Below, piece after piece: positions 1 through 8,293 of a stretch of DNA of 64,000 nt. Location: assembly GCA_015099395.1 (NCBI GenBank), contig AP024096.1, forward strand, positions 4,898,001 through 4,962,000, read 5' to 3'. The stretch's first letter is position 1, and each line of letters opens with the position of its first letter. Source of the stretch: Ktedonobacteria bacterium brp13. Its GTDB lineage: Bacteria; Chloroflexota; Ktedonobacteria; Ktedonobacterales; Ktedonobacteraceae. Made by a program: the position numbers and the translations under genes. A model generated the notes under the pieces. The model saw only the letters and a program-made list of their open reading frames with translations. It ran no database searches and was not told the origin of the DNA.

Positions 1-1368
1 CAGCCAGCCACGACGCAGGCGAAAATCATAACCATAGGGATTGCATTCCTTTGAATAACGCTCGGCACGTGGTCCGTACTGGCGTGGGAAGAGCAATGAA
101 GGGATATACAGCTTTGTTCTCGCAATAAACGTCATCAGATCATAGACCGGCTCAGCCTCTGTTGAGACCGCAGTAGTCTCAGTAGTCTCAGTTACTTCGA
201 TCAGTAGACGAGCCGCCACCTGGTGCCGGGCATGCATGATCTCTGGATGCGCGGGGGTCAATGGATCTGGGGCGGGACGCACGTTGATATCGGGCAGCCG
301 GATCATCTCGTTCCAAAATGGCATCTCCATATAGGCCCGGTAACAGCGCTGAACACGCTCAGAGAGCGGCAGTGAAAAGAAATCCTGTGCCGGTCGCGCG
401 ACCAATGCGCTCTTCTGAATATCGATGAGCCCAAGCTGTTGCAATAATAACCGCGTAAATAAGAGGTATGGTAGATCGCTCTCCAGACGCATCTGTTCGG
501 CGTTATACTCGATATCCAACTGCTCACACAGAGAGCGCACCGCCGTCCGTGCTAGCAGGCCATTATTGACGAGTGGCAGACCCTCGCGGGCAGAGGACAC
601 ACAGAACCAGTAAAGATAGAGCAAGCGTTGAAAAAGGTGTAGCTGCTCAGAGGGGTGCGCGATCTCCAGCACGGGTGCTGCCTGGAGAGCATGCAATGTA
701 GCTGGCGGCCAGAGGTTGTGCACAATCTGCATTACTGATGGTGGTACGATCAGCAGACCGTCATGTACACCACTGATGTAATCGCGCCCGGCAAAATGCG
801 TCTGCTTCCCCCAAAAGATTAGCCCCCACTTCAGTAATTGATGAAGCGCCAATTCAAAGATGCCATGTGGACGTGCCTCGGGATAGCGTGCATACAGCAA
901 CATCTCCTGAGCCTGCGCTATAATCTGCGCATCCTCATCATCCCCCGGCGCAGCATCCGCCACGCCCACGCCCTGTGCATGCTCCACATCAGTCTCTATC
1001 TTCTCTACACCCCAACCATATTTATGCTGAAAGTAGAGCGCCATATCCCGGCTGTTGACGCGCCCATCACAGGCGACCAGTTCACGTAAAACCAGCGCGG
1101 CATCTTCACTCAGCGTTAACAGCAGCGCATTGAGGGCTTGCGGATCGAAAAGATAAGGTGCAATACCCAGGGCGGCACTGGAGGAGATGACCGGGATAGC
1201 CCCATTGGACCCATTCGTGCTCTCACCGGCGGTATGAGGACTCTGAGCAGTAATGACAGGTAAGTTGCCAAGCAGCGCAATGACCTGCGAGAGCCGTCGC
1301 GCCCTCGCTACCGTTTGCAAATGGGAAAGGGGCACCGCTTGCAACAAATCCAGATCATTCTGCTCCAT
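1..1368 (-). CDS. Hypothetical protein, C-terminus cut by window edge
   Basis: The reading frame opens with ATG at 1368 and stays open to base 1, giving at least 456 residues with no stop, so the gene runs off the left edge. Its start lies inside the end of the upstream gene (14-base overlap), which suggests translational coupling and a shared function. The N-terminus (MEQNDLDLLQAVPLSHLQTV) followed by a segment with LSEDAALVLRELVACDGRV resembles the layout of the upstream protein, where a helical segment is followed by a 'L..L...GG.L.' winged-helix-like stretch. I see no catalytic motif, signal peptide or membrane segment. A role with the helicase-associated partner upstream is inference from overlap only. 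Confidence 0.75.
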   Translation of the reverse strand, partial: MEQNDLDLLQAVPLSHLQTVARARRLSQVIALLGNLPVITAQSPHTAGESTNGSNGAIPVISSSAALGIAPYLFDPQALNALLLTLSEDAALVLRELVACDGRVNSRDMALYFQHKYGWGVEKIETDVEHAQGVGVADAAPGDDEDAQIIAQAQEMLLYARYPEARPHGIFELALHQLLKWGLIFWGKQTHFAGRDYISGVHDGLLIVPPSVMQIVHNLWPPATLHALQAAPVLEIAHPSEQLHLFQRLLYLYWFCVSSAREGLPLVNNGLLARTAVRSLCEQLDIEYNAEQMRLESDLPYLLFTRLLLQQLGLIDIQKSALVARPAQDFFSLPLSERVQRCYRAYMEMPFWNEMIRLPDINVRPAPDPLTPAHPEIMHARHQVAARLLIEVTETTETTAVSTEAEPVYDLMTFIARTKLYIPSLLFPRQYGPRAERYSKECNPYGYDFRLRRGWL

Positions 1369-3901
1369 AGCTATCCTCATCGTGTACCAGAGGCGAGAGC
1401 CCATGGCGTTTCACATCATCAACGAGACGCCTGACAGCGCTCTTTTTCAATAGATGGATAGTCGGCTGTAACTGCTGTACAACCTGATCCTCAAGGTTGG
1501 TGTGCGCATTCACTTCCCGCAACACAGTCGTATCAGCAACCTCCAACAACGTCACACCAGTATAGATACGAACTCGTCCATAGTTTGCGAGCCACTGCTC
1601 TACCTGCAGCGCCAGCGTATGCAGCGGTCCATCTGCCACCTCTTCATTATCAGCCGCCGCATGCAGTAACGTCAACAGCTCTCGTGCACGTTGATCACCA
1701 CGACTGAGCGCAGCAGCAAAGGCTCCGGGGATCAGATGATAGACGAGATCCGCACCATTGATACCAGCAGGCTCTGCACAGGCTTCTAGCACAGTTAAAG
1801 CCGACCAGGCAGAGCGCGCACACGGTAGGACAACCTCATCCGGCGCAAGGCAACGCAAGAGCAGTGGGTCAGCGGGCTCTGCCTGGCTCGCCGTCGTAGC
1901 ACGGGCAAGCGAGTTGCTCTCCCTATGCAAAAGTCTGGCAGCAATATCTGTCAGACGAAAGGCAATGAGTTGTCCCTGCGCCGAATAGACGCAATCACAG
2001 AGTCCCCACCAGGTCAGCGGACCCACCAGCAGATTCCTGATATACAGGAGCTCTGCCCGCTGCCAGTCAGCGAAATTAAGCGGCTTCAGTGCTCGCCCTG
2101 GCTCACGCTCAAACCACCAGTGCGGTGAGCTGTAGAGCCGTTGACGCTGCTGCAAGAAGTGCGGAGTCAGGCGATACACAAAGCGCACAAAACCCTGAAA
2201 GTTGATCCATGGACCAGCGGGGGTTAGCGCAAAGAGCGCAAGTAAAGCCAGCCGGGCCTCCCGGTTCTCCTCCTCAATCTCCCCTTGCCGTACCACAGGA
2301 ACATTCAAGGCCGTGGTCCGGGCATGAATATGCAGACCCTCTAAGGATAACTCATACAGTTCACCATATGAGATATGCCGTAACCAGAGCTGGAACAGGT
2401 CAGCCAGCACAGCATCAGGAGCAGAACCGAGCAGGATCTGTGCGACATCAGGCAGGACTCGTAGAACAGACGGATCACGTTCGTCTCTATACAGCATACC
2501 AGAGAGCGTCAGGATATGCAGCGCACCTCGTAGATAGGCAGGCGAGCGCGGCACCTTCGCAGAGATCCACTGCAACACGGCTTCAGATGGGATTTCGTCT
2601 GGCACTGGCAACGGCACATTCGGTTCGCTACGCAGCGTCAAACTCGCAGGGAACGCGGTAGTAGTAGGCTGAGGGCTCGGTACAAACGTAGGAGGTACAG
2701 CGGAAGCGGCGGCGGACAGTGCGGTAACTGAACTATCAGGGCGAGCCGCTGTAGCAGGCAACCAATGCTCATTCACATCTAAACGATAGCCGATCAGTGA
2801 GCGAGCAATCAATAAGAGATCCGAGAGGATACGATACGGCTCACTGCGCAGAACCTGGACGTTCCCATGCTTCTCACCCGGATGCTCAATATCAAAGACC
2901 GAGATAGGCACCGAGACGCGTAACGCACCGCGCACCTCTGTAGGCACAAACCAGCCAATGTCCAGCCAGTTACCACCCAGATTGCTGCGTGAATACCCTT
3001 CATCGCTCAACGAATTGGTACGAAAAAGCAGCGCCTTGCTTTGTAAGCCAAGCAAGGCACGCTGTAGCTGTGCTGGTTGCCCCAACGAAAAACGTTCAAA
3101 AAGTCCACGCAGATCGTCATCATTGAGCGCGCCACCCGCCAGCACCAGAGCCGCCAATAGCTGACGCTGCTCCTTCTCAAGCGTAGAGGCCACACGGCGC
3201 ACGCTCTCAGGCTGCTTCACAGACTCCACAATCATCTCAGCAATCTGCTGCTTCGAGGCTCCATTATGTACGAGATTATACTCACGAGCAATATTGCGCA
3301 GTTCGCTCAGTCCCAACTGCTGCAGGATACCAACCAGATCTTCACTATAGCGCACCACCACCGGATTATTGTTCGCCGTAGTATTCAATCCGGCGTTCTC
3401 CTGTGCCGGTGGCGTACTATGCTTCTTCTGGTTACGTGTCGGTACTGCCTTCTCCGGTGGTAGCGGAATCGGCAGGACTTCAAACGAGGCAGGTTGAGCC
3501 AGCCAGCGATACAGCACGGAGGCAGCATGTGCGCAGATAGTCGAACGCGGCGAACGGCCAGCGCTACATGGACACGTCGCATTCCAGTTCGTCGCACTGA
3601 TAATCTCAACCTCGACAGGATAGATATGGGCAGCATGAGCAGACGCAGCATCCTCAAGCGTAGGCAGGATCTCGTTATGCTCGCCATCACCATCGCCAGC
3701 ATTGGACTCTGGCGAGAGAGGATCTCGCGTCTCTGGCACGGAGACGATAGCACGCAAGCGAGCACCCTGGCGCTGGGTATTCTCAATAGATGCCGTACGA
3801 TTATATTCCTGACCCAGTGATGCCGTCGCCAGACCCGCGATACGAATGATATCAGCCGCCTTCAGACGCTGCAAAGCACCAGGCACAACTTTTTCCATCA
3901 T
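1355..3901 (-). CDS. SWIM zinc-finger protein with helicase-associated (XPB/Ssl2 N-terminal-like) C-terminal domain
   Basis: 848 residues. A SWIM-type zinc finger is visible near the N-terminus: C110-x-C112, then C123-x-H125 (TCPCSAG ... TICAHAA), the CxC...CxH spacing of the family. The long middle is helical with Ala/Ser/Pro-rich linkers (about 145-170 and 395-430). The last ~150 residues (LLRCLAP ... VYHLIPGAFAAALSRG ... WLANYGRVRIYTG ... RLVDDVKRHGLSP) match the pattern of the helicase-associated domain found in bacterial relatives of the XPB/Ssl2 N-terminus. There are no Walker motifs, so it is not a helicase itself. The start has ATG-ATG and no strong Shine-Dalgarno. It overlaps the next gene by 14 bases. 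Likely nucleic-acid binding; the exact role is unknown. Confidence 0.7.
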   Translation of the reverse strand: MMEKVVPGALQRLKAADIIRIAGLATASLGQEYNRTASIENTQRQGARLRAIVSVPETRDPLSPESNAGDGDGEHNEILPTLEDAASAHAAHIYPVEVEIISATNWNATCPCSAGRSPRSTICAHAASVLYRWLAQPASFEVLPIPLPPEKAVPTRNQKKHSTPPAQENAGLNTTANNNPVVVRYSEDLVGILQQLGLSELRNIAREYNLVHNGASKQQIAEMIVESVKQPESVRRVASTLEKEQRQLLAALVLAGGALNDDDLRGLFERFSLGQPAQLQRALLGLQSKALLFRTNSLSDEGYSRSNLGGNWLDIGWFVPTEVRGALRVSVPISVFDIEHPGEKHGNVQVLRSEPYRILSDLLLIARSLIGYRLDVNEHWLPATAARPDSSVTALSAAASAVPPTFVPSPQPTTTAFPASLTLRSEPNVPLPVPDEIPSEAVLQWISAKVPRSPAYLRGALHILTLSGMLYRDERDPSVLRVLPDVAQILLGSAPDAVLADLFQLWLRHISYGELYELSLEGLHIHARTTALNVPVVRQGEIEEENREARLALLALFALTPAGPWINFQGFVRFVYRLTPHFLQQRQRLYSSPHWWFEREPGRALKPLNFADWQRAELLYIRNLLVGPLTWWGLCDCVYSAQGQLIAFRLTDIAARLLHRESNSLARATTASQAEPADPLLLRCLAPDEVVLPCARSAWSALTVLEACAEPAGINGADLVYHLIPGAFAAALSRGDQRARELLTLLHAAADNEEVADGPLHTLALQVEQWLANYGRVRIYTGVTLLEVADTTVLREVNAHTNLEDQVVQQLQPTIHLLKKSAVRRLVDDVKRHGLSPLVHDEDSYGAE

Positions 3902-4148
3902 TGAACAACTACTTGTCTCTGAGAGAAGGCACGAAAAGACACAGGGCCTCCCGTTACGTTAAACCAACTATATTCAGCCATAATAGCACGAAGTATCTGT
4001 CCTGGTCAATCTATATCTATTTGTTATAGAATCCATAACAGTGCCGCTCACATGGCCTCTTCACGACTCTTCAACAGCCCATCGCTACATTCATAATCGT
4101 TGATCAATCGCTGATACGAATACCTGAGTGAAAGATGGTCACCTGTGA

Positions 4149-4154
4149 TATGCT
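4149..4154 (+). promoter_or_regulatory. Candidate extended -10 element for prmA-rsmE
   Basis: TATGCT preceded by TG one base upstream (TGATATGCT). No good -35 is visible. It would start transcription near 4161, about 37 bases before the preferred prmA ATG. Candidate only. Confidence 0.35.
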
Positions 4155-4197
4155 AGAGGGCAAGATTGTTTCACATTGAAAGGTGCGAGTTGTTTTC

Positions 4198-5121
4198 ATG
4201 CAGTGGTTGGAATTAACAGTACAGACACATCCAGATGCCGTCGAGTCGGTAAGTGAACTCTTCAGTGGCTATTCACGTGATGGTGTCGTGATTGAAGAGC
4301 CCTTTGAGCTATCAGATGACGGACAGGATTACCGTATTAAGGTTGGCGAGCCGGTACAGATCCATGCGTATCTGCCCATCGATGGCAAAGAAGAAGCTGC
4401 AACCCGCGAGATCGCCGAGGGTCTCTGGCACTTCTCCAGTATTGGGGCACACTTCGTTGGCGAGCTACACACGCGGATCGTTGATGAAGAAGATTGGGCC
4501 AATGCCTGGAAGGACTACTATTTCGTTACCCATATCGGTCAACGACTGGTGATCCGTCCTTCGTGGCGCGAGTATACACCAAAAGAGCATGAAGTGGTTG
4601 TGACGCTCGATCCGGGGATGGCCTTTGGTACCGGCGTGCATCCAACGACACACATGTGCGTGGAGCAGGTAGAACAGAAGGTTCGCCCGGGCATGAAGAT
4701 ACTGGACGTTGGCACTGGCTCCGGCATCCTCGCACTGGCTGCCGCCAAATTAGGCGCGGCAGCGGTCTACGCGATCGATAATAGCAGCGTCGCGGTAACG
4801 AGCACAATCGAGAACGCCAGATTGAATGCACTGGAAGACACAATTCATACGGTGCTGGGTGTGCTGGATGAGGTCGAGGCAGAGCGTATGGAGGGCCAGT
4901 ACGATCTCGTATTCGCCAACATTATCGCGCACGTCATCGGCTCAATCGCACCAGAACTGGCTCGCGTGGTCGCTCCTGATGGTCTGCTCATCGTCAGCGG
5001 TATCATCGAGGCACGCCGTCCAGATGCCGAGGGACCACTACTGGCAGCAGGACTGGAACTAGTAGAAGAGATGAAGATCAACGACTGGCTGTGCCTGGTG
5101 CTACGGCGAAAGCGAGCGTAG
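4198..5121 (+). CDS. prmA: Ribosomal protein L11 methyltransferase PrmA
   Basis: Cytoplasmic SAM-dependent methyltransferase predicted to trimethylate ribosomal protein L11. The N-terminal substrate-recognition domain starts MQWLELTVQTHPDAVES. The methyltransferase core carries motif I DVGTGSGILALAAAKLGA and a downstream FANIIAHVIGSIAPEL segment matching the PrmA N-I/L-L/A region, with GMAFGTGVHPTT before the core, a hallmark of the family. About 307 residues is the usual length. A longer reading from GTG at 4183 exists, but an AAAGGTG ribosome site at 4179-4185 is spaced correctly for ATG 4198, so I prefer that start. Only three bases separate it from rsmE, so the two form an operon. Confidence 0.93.
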   Translation: MQWLELTVQTHPDAVESVSELFSGYSRDGVVIEEPFELSDDGQDYRIKVGEPVQIHAYLPIDGKEEAATREIAEGLWHFSSIGAHFVGELHTRIVDEEDWANAWKDYYFVTHIGQRLVIRPSWREYTPKEHEVVVTLDPGMAFGTGVHPTTHMCVEQVEQKVRPGMKILDVGTGSGILALAAAKLGAAAVYAIDNSSVAVTSTIENARLNALEDTIHTVLGVLDEVEAERMEGQYDLVFANIIAHVIGSIAPELARVVAPDGLLIVSGIIEARRPDAEGPLLAAGLELVEEMKINDWLCLVLRRKRA

Positions 5122-5124
5122 GAG

Positions 5125-5895
5125 ATGCATCGCTTCTTTATCGGAGAGGCAGCATTAAAGAGTGCCCAACCCGGCACGACGCTGTCGCTACCCGCCAACT
5201 TTGCGCATCAGGTACGTGACGTCTTGCGTATCGCCGTCGGTGAGCAGATCGTGCTCTTCGACAACAGCGATGACGAGTTGCTCTGCACAGTAACGCAGAG
5301 CAACCGTGGCAACGTCGAGGTACTCTTCGACGAGCGACGTCCCGGCAAACCAGAGCCACGTACCAACATTATCCTCTGCCAGGGACTCCTGAAATCTGCC
5401 CGCTTCGAACTGATCCTGGAGAAAGGGACAGAGATGGGGGTCAGTAGCTTCGTACCGACGCTCTGTCGCCGCTCAACCTCCGGTCTTGAAGAGGCAGGAC
5501 CCAAAAAGATAGAGCGCTGGCAACGCATCATCCAGGAAGCGTCAGAGCAGTGTGGACGAGCCCACGTACCAGCTCTGCAAAAGATTCGCTCACTATCCGA
5601 CGTTCTTAAAGAACTGCCAGCCGACGCACTCGCACTCATGCCCTGGGAAGAAGAGCATGCCCTGAGCCTCTACACAACCCTGCATGCCGCTCGCGCCGCA
5701 GCAGATAAAGGGACAGCCGCCCTGCCACACACAGTCGTCATCATCATCGGACCCGAAGGCGGCCTGACACCCGAAGAGGCCACGCTCGCAATACAACATG
5801 GCGTCAAAGTCGTCACACTCGGCACACGCATCCTGCGCGCTGAAACCGCCGCACTACTCACTGTCGCCAACGTCATCTACGAACTTGACGCGTGA
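5125..5895 (+). CDS. rsmE: 16S rRNA (uracil(1498)-N(3))-methyltransferase RsmE
   Basis: 256 residues, typical for the family. It methylates N3 of U1498 in 16S rRNA using SAM. The N-terminal PUA-like part begins MHRFFIGEAAL and holds HQVRDVLRIAVGEQIVLFD. The C-terminal SPOUT domain shows the trefoil-knot signatures IIIGPEGGLTPEEA and LGTRILRAETAAL, which bind SAM. K-G-T-E-M-G-V (about residue 105) is also family-typical. It follows prmA by three bases; this pairing is common in bacteria and supports both calls. The next gene converges from the other strand. Confidence 0.95.
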   Translation: MHRFFIGEAALKSAQPGTTLSLPANFAHQVRDVLRIAVGEQIVLFDNSDDELLCTVTQSNRGNVEVLFDERRPGKPEPRTNIILCQGLLKSARFELILEKGTEMGVSSFVPTLCRRSTSGLEEAGPKKIERWQRIIQEASEQCGRAHVPALQKIRSLSDVLKELPADALALMPWEEEHALSLYTTLHAARAAADKGTAALPHTVVIIIGPEGGLTPEEATLAIQHGVKVVTLGTRILRAETAALLTVANVIYELDA

Positions 5896-5941
5896 CATAG
5901 ATAGCGCAAGAAGAAGAGTACGAGCGCAACCTTTCTTCCAG

Positions 5942-7231
5942 CTATTCAAATTGCCAGGTAGCAGGATCTGCCGCTGTCTGTTCGCCAGTTGTCATATTTT
6001 TTACTTCATGGCCTTTTTCGGCCTGCGGCAAGAACCAGGCATAGGGTATGCCCTTACGCGAAGCATAGCGTAGCTGTTGCGCTTGCTTGATCGGTGTAGG
6101 ATACACCTCTACATTGAGACCACGTTCGCGCAACGTTCTTGCAGTCTGGACTGCTTCATTGCGCTTCTCGGCAGCAGGGAAAACAATGAGGACGTGCGTT
6201 GGACTTTTTGGCCCGACCTGGACTTTCTGCTCGGCCATCAGTTTTGTCAGAAGGCGTGTCAGGCCGATGGAGATCCCCACGCCCGGCAATGCACGATTGA
6301 TAAATGAGCCGGCTAGATTCTCGTAGCGTCCACCAGAACAGATGGTGCCCAGCGCTGGAAACTCCGTTAGCTTGCCCTCGAATACAGTACCGGTGTAGTA
6401 GTCGAAACCACGTGCAATCGCCAGATCCGCTAGCAGCATATTACCTGGCAGGGAGCTCAGTTCACCCATCACAAATGCCAGTTCATCAAGCCCCTCTTCA
6501 AGTAAGTCAGACTGCACGCCCAGCTCTCTCACCTGTTCTCTGAAAGAGAGATCGGGCGTACAGATACTGCCAATCGCCAGGCAACGCTCCGCCAGATCCA
6601 GCGGCATGTTCATAGTCCCTTGCAATTGAGACAGGACGCCATCGTGACCAATTTTATCAAGCTTATCTACAATACGTATAACCGGAACTGTATCCTCGAT
6701 ACCCAGTCCCTTGAAGTATCCTTCGAGCACTTTGCGATTGCTGATGTGCATCTGAAAACTCTCGATGCCAAGTCGCTTGAATATCTCATACACAATAGCG
6801 GCCATCTCAGCATCAAAGTGCAGGGGCACCGTATTATTGTTGATCACGTCGATATCGCACTGGTAGAACTCGCGATAGCGACCCTCCTGGGGCCTTTCGC
6901 CACGCCATACACGCTGAATCTGGTAGCGTTTAAAGGGGAAGATAAGATCGTTATAGTGTTCCGCAACATAGCGGGCCAGCGGAACGGTGAGGTCGTAATG
7001 CAGCCCCAGACGCGCATCACTCTTATCACCTTCCCCTTGCAGCCGTTTGATGATGTAGATCTCTTTGTCCGTCTCACCTTTGGCTAAGAGGGCCTCGATC
7101 TCTTCAACGGAAGGAGTTTCAATCGAGCAAAATCCATAGCTTTCAAAGGTTCGTCGGATCTCATCCAACCAGCGTAGCTCAACAATGCGTTGCTCAGGCA
7201 ACCATTCAACAAACCCGCTCACTTTCGTCAT
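5942..7231 (-). CDS. Histidine--tRNA ligase, first of two HisS paralogues in the window
   Basis: 429-residue class II aminoacyl-tRNA synthetase. Class II motif 2 is visible as RVWRGERPQEGRYREFYQCD, the histidine-specific loop as ARGFDYYTGTVFEG, and motif 3 as PGVGISIGLTRLL. A C-terminal anticodon-binding-like domain (THVLIVFPAAEKRNEAVQTA onward) is present. HisZ regulatory subunits usually lack that domain and degrade the histidine loop, so I favour a genuine synthetase over HisZ. The N-terminus lacks the usual GxxD start of HisS (here MTKVSGFVEWLPEQRIV), placing it in a different branch from the copy at 30631-31929. The ribosome site GGAAG lies 8 bases before ATG 7231. It is the last gene of a same-strand run with thiolase, mutase and GNAT. 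Confidence 0.82.
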   Translation of the reverse strand: MTKVSGFVEWLPEQRIVELRWLDEIRRTFESYGFCSIETPSVEEIEALLAKGETDKEIYIIKRLQGEGDKSDARLGLHYDLTVPLARYVAEHYNDLIFPFKRYQIQRVWRGERPQEGRYREFYQCDIDVINNNTVPLHFDAEMAAIVYEIFKRLGIESFQMHISNRKVLEGYFKGLGIEDTVPVIRIVDKLDKIGHDGVLSQLQGTMNMPLDLAERCLAIGSICTPDLSFREQVRELGVQSDLLEEGLDELAFVMGELSSLPGNMLLADLAIARGFDYYTGTVFEGKLTEFPALGTICSGGRYENLAGSFINRALPGVGISIGLTRLLTKLMAEQKVQVGPKSPTHVLIVFPAAEKRNEAVQTARTLRERGLNVEVYPTPIKQAQQLRYASRKGIPYAWFLPQAEKGHEVKNMTTGEQTAADPATWQFE

Positions 7232-7329
7232 CTTATTCTTCCTTCTTACCAGTTTGGGCGTAATAATATAATCTGACGCTATCCTGATGCTTTATTGCCT
7301 GCATATTCCTGTATTGCTTCTTCATGCAT

Positions 7330-8226
7330 TTAAGCAGCAATTATATAGTAATCATAGGTAGTACGGATAGTGAAGCCACTGCTACGATAAAGATGGAGGG
7401 CGCGCGCATTTTCAACGTTAACGTCAAGCATAATACGCGAATAGCCCTTTTTTTGCAGATCCTGTATAACGGTCTCCAGGATCTGGCGACCGTAGCCGCG
7501 ACCTTGATATTCAGGACGTACACCAAAAGCGTAGATGCCAACTATCCCCTCTAGCATATCGGCACGGCAACAACCGACCACTTCTTCACAACCTACTCCA
7601 GGTTCCCCAAAGACACCGATATAGTAGGTATTCAGGTCTGGCTCTTGCATATGTTTCAGTATACGCTGACGCAAGCGTTCTTCTTCTTGCTCAAAGCTCT
7701 CTACCTGGACCTGGACCAGCTTATCAACCTCATCGTGGCGCGCTGGACGCACAAGCACCCTATCGTCGCCGCCAGTGTACGCTTTACTTTCAGTCAAAAG
7801 CATCTCGTGTTCGGCTTCGCTGTAGGTTGCATCTCTTGCGCGTAGAAATGCCTGCCCCGAGGGCGAACTGTGCTCACAAATTAAGATCATATACAGCACA
7901 TCCCGTTTTCGGCACTCTTCAAAGGCCGCATCGAGCAGTAACGAAAAGACACCACGCCGCCGTTGCTCTGGATCTACCATACCTGTAATCTCGTTCTCTG
8001 CACCACCACGATCATCCACCGCCAGATAGCCTATCAGTCGATCATTACTATAATATAAGAAATCATTCGGCCGGTCGCCAGTACGATGCTGTAACATCGT
8101 CCAATCGATACGCATATGTAGCTGCTCAGCTTGCTCACAGCGTAACGCCAATGCGCGAATCGCAGCTATCTCATCCTCACTCAAACTTTGCTTGCTTACC
8201 AGACCCTGTCGCTGTTCAATGGCCAC
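7330..8226 (-). CDS. Tandem GNAT acetyltransferase
   Basis: 298 residues with two GCN5-related N-acetyltransferase units. The first (about 1-150) has the acetyl-CoA motif DPEQRRRGVFSLLLDAAF. The second (about 160-298) has a clearer motif A, VRPEYQGRGYGRQILETVI, and the C-terminal N-A-R-A-L-H-L-Y-R-S-S-G-F signature. The duplicated layout resembles mycothiol-synthase-like and peptide/antibiotic N-acetyltransferases; the substrate cannot be read from sequence. The start is GTG at 8226, supported by GGAGGA six bases upstream. It sits 67 bases after the acyl-CoA mutase gene on the same strand, so co-transcription is likely. Confidence 0.85.
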   Translation of the reverse strand: MAIEQRQGLVSKQSLSEDEIAAIRALALRCEQAEQLHMRIDWTMLQHRTGDRPNDFLYYSNDRLIGYLAVDDRGGAENEITGMVDPEQRRRGVFSLLLDAAFEECRKRDVLYMILICEHSSPSGQAFLRARDATYSEAEHEMLLTESKAYTGGDDRVLVRPARHDEVDKLVQVQVESFEQEEERLRQRILKHMQEPDLNTYYIGVFGEPGVGCEEVVGCCRADMLEGIVGIYAFGVRPEYQGRGYGRQILETVIQDLQKKGYSRIMLDVNVENARALHLYRSSGFTIRTTYDYYIIAA

Positions 8227-8293
8227 GAAAATCCTCCGTTCTTACTCTCCTCAGAGCGGACTACCCTGGTACGGAGCGTAGAGCAGCATGCCA

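Noticed and set aside
5942..7231. HisZ, the ATP phosphoribosyltransferase regulatory subunit
   Set aside because: The histidine-specific loop, motif 2 arginines and an anticodon-binding-like C-terminus are present, which HisZ usually lacks; kept only as an alternative.
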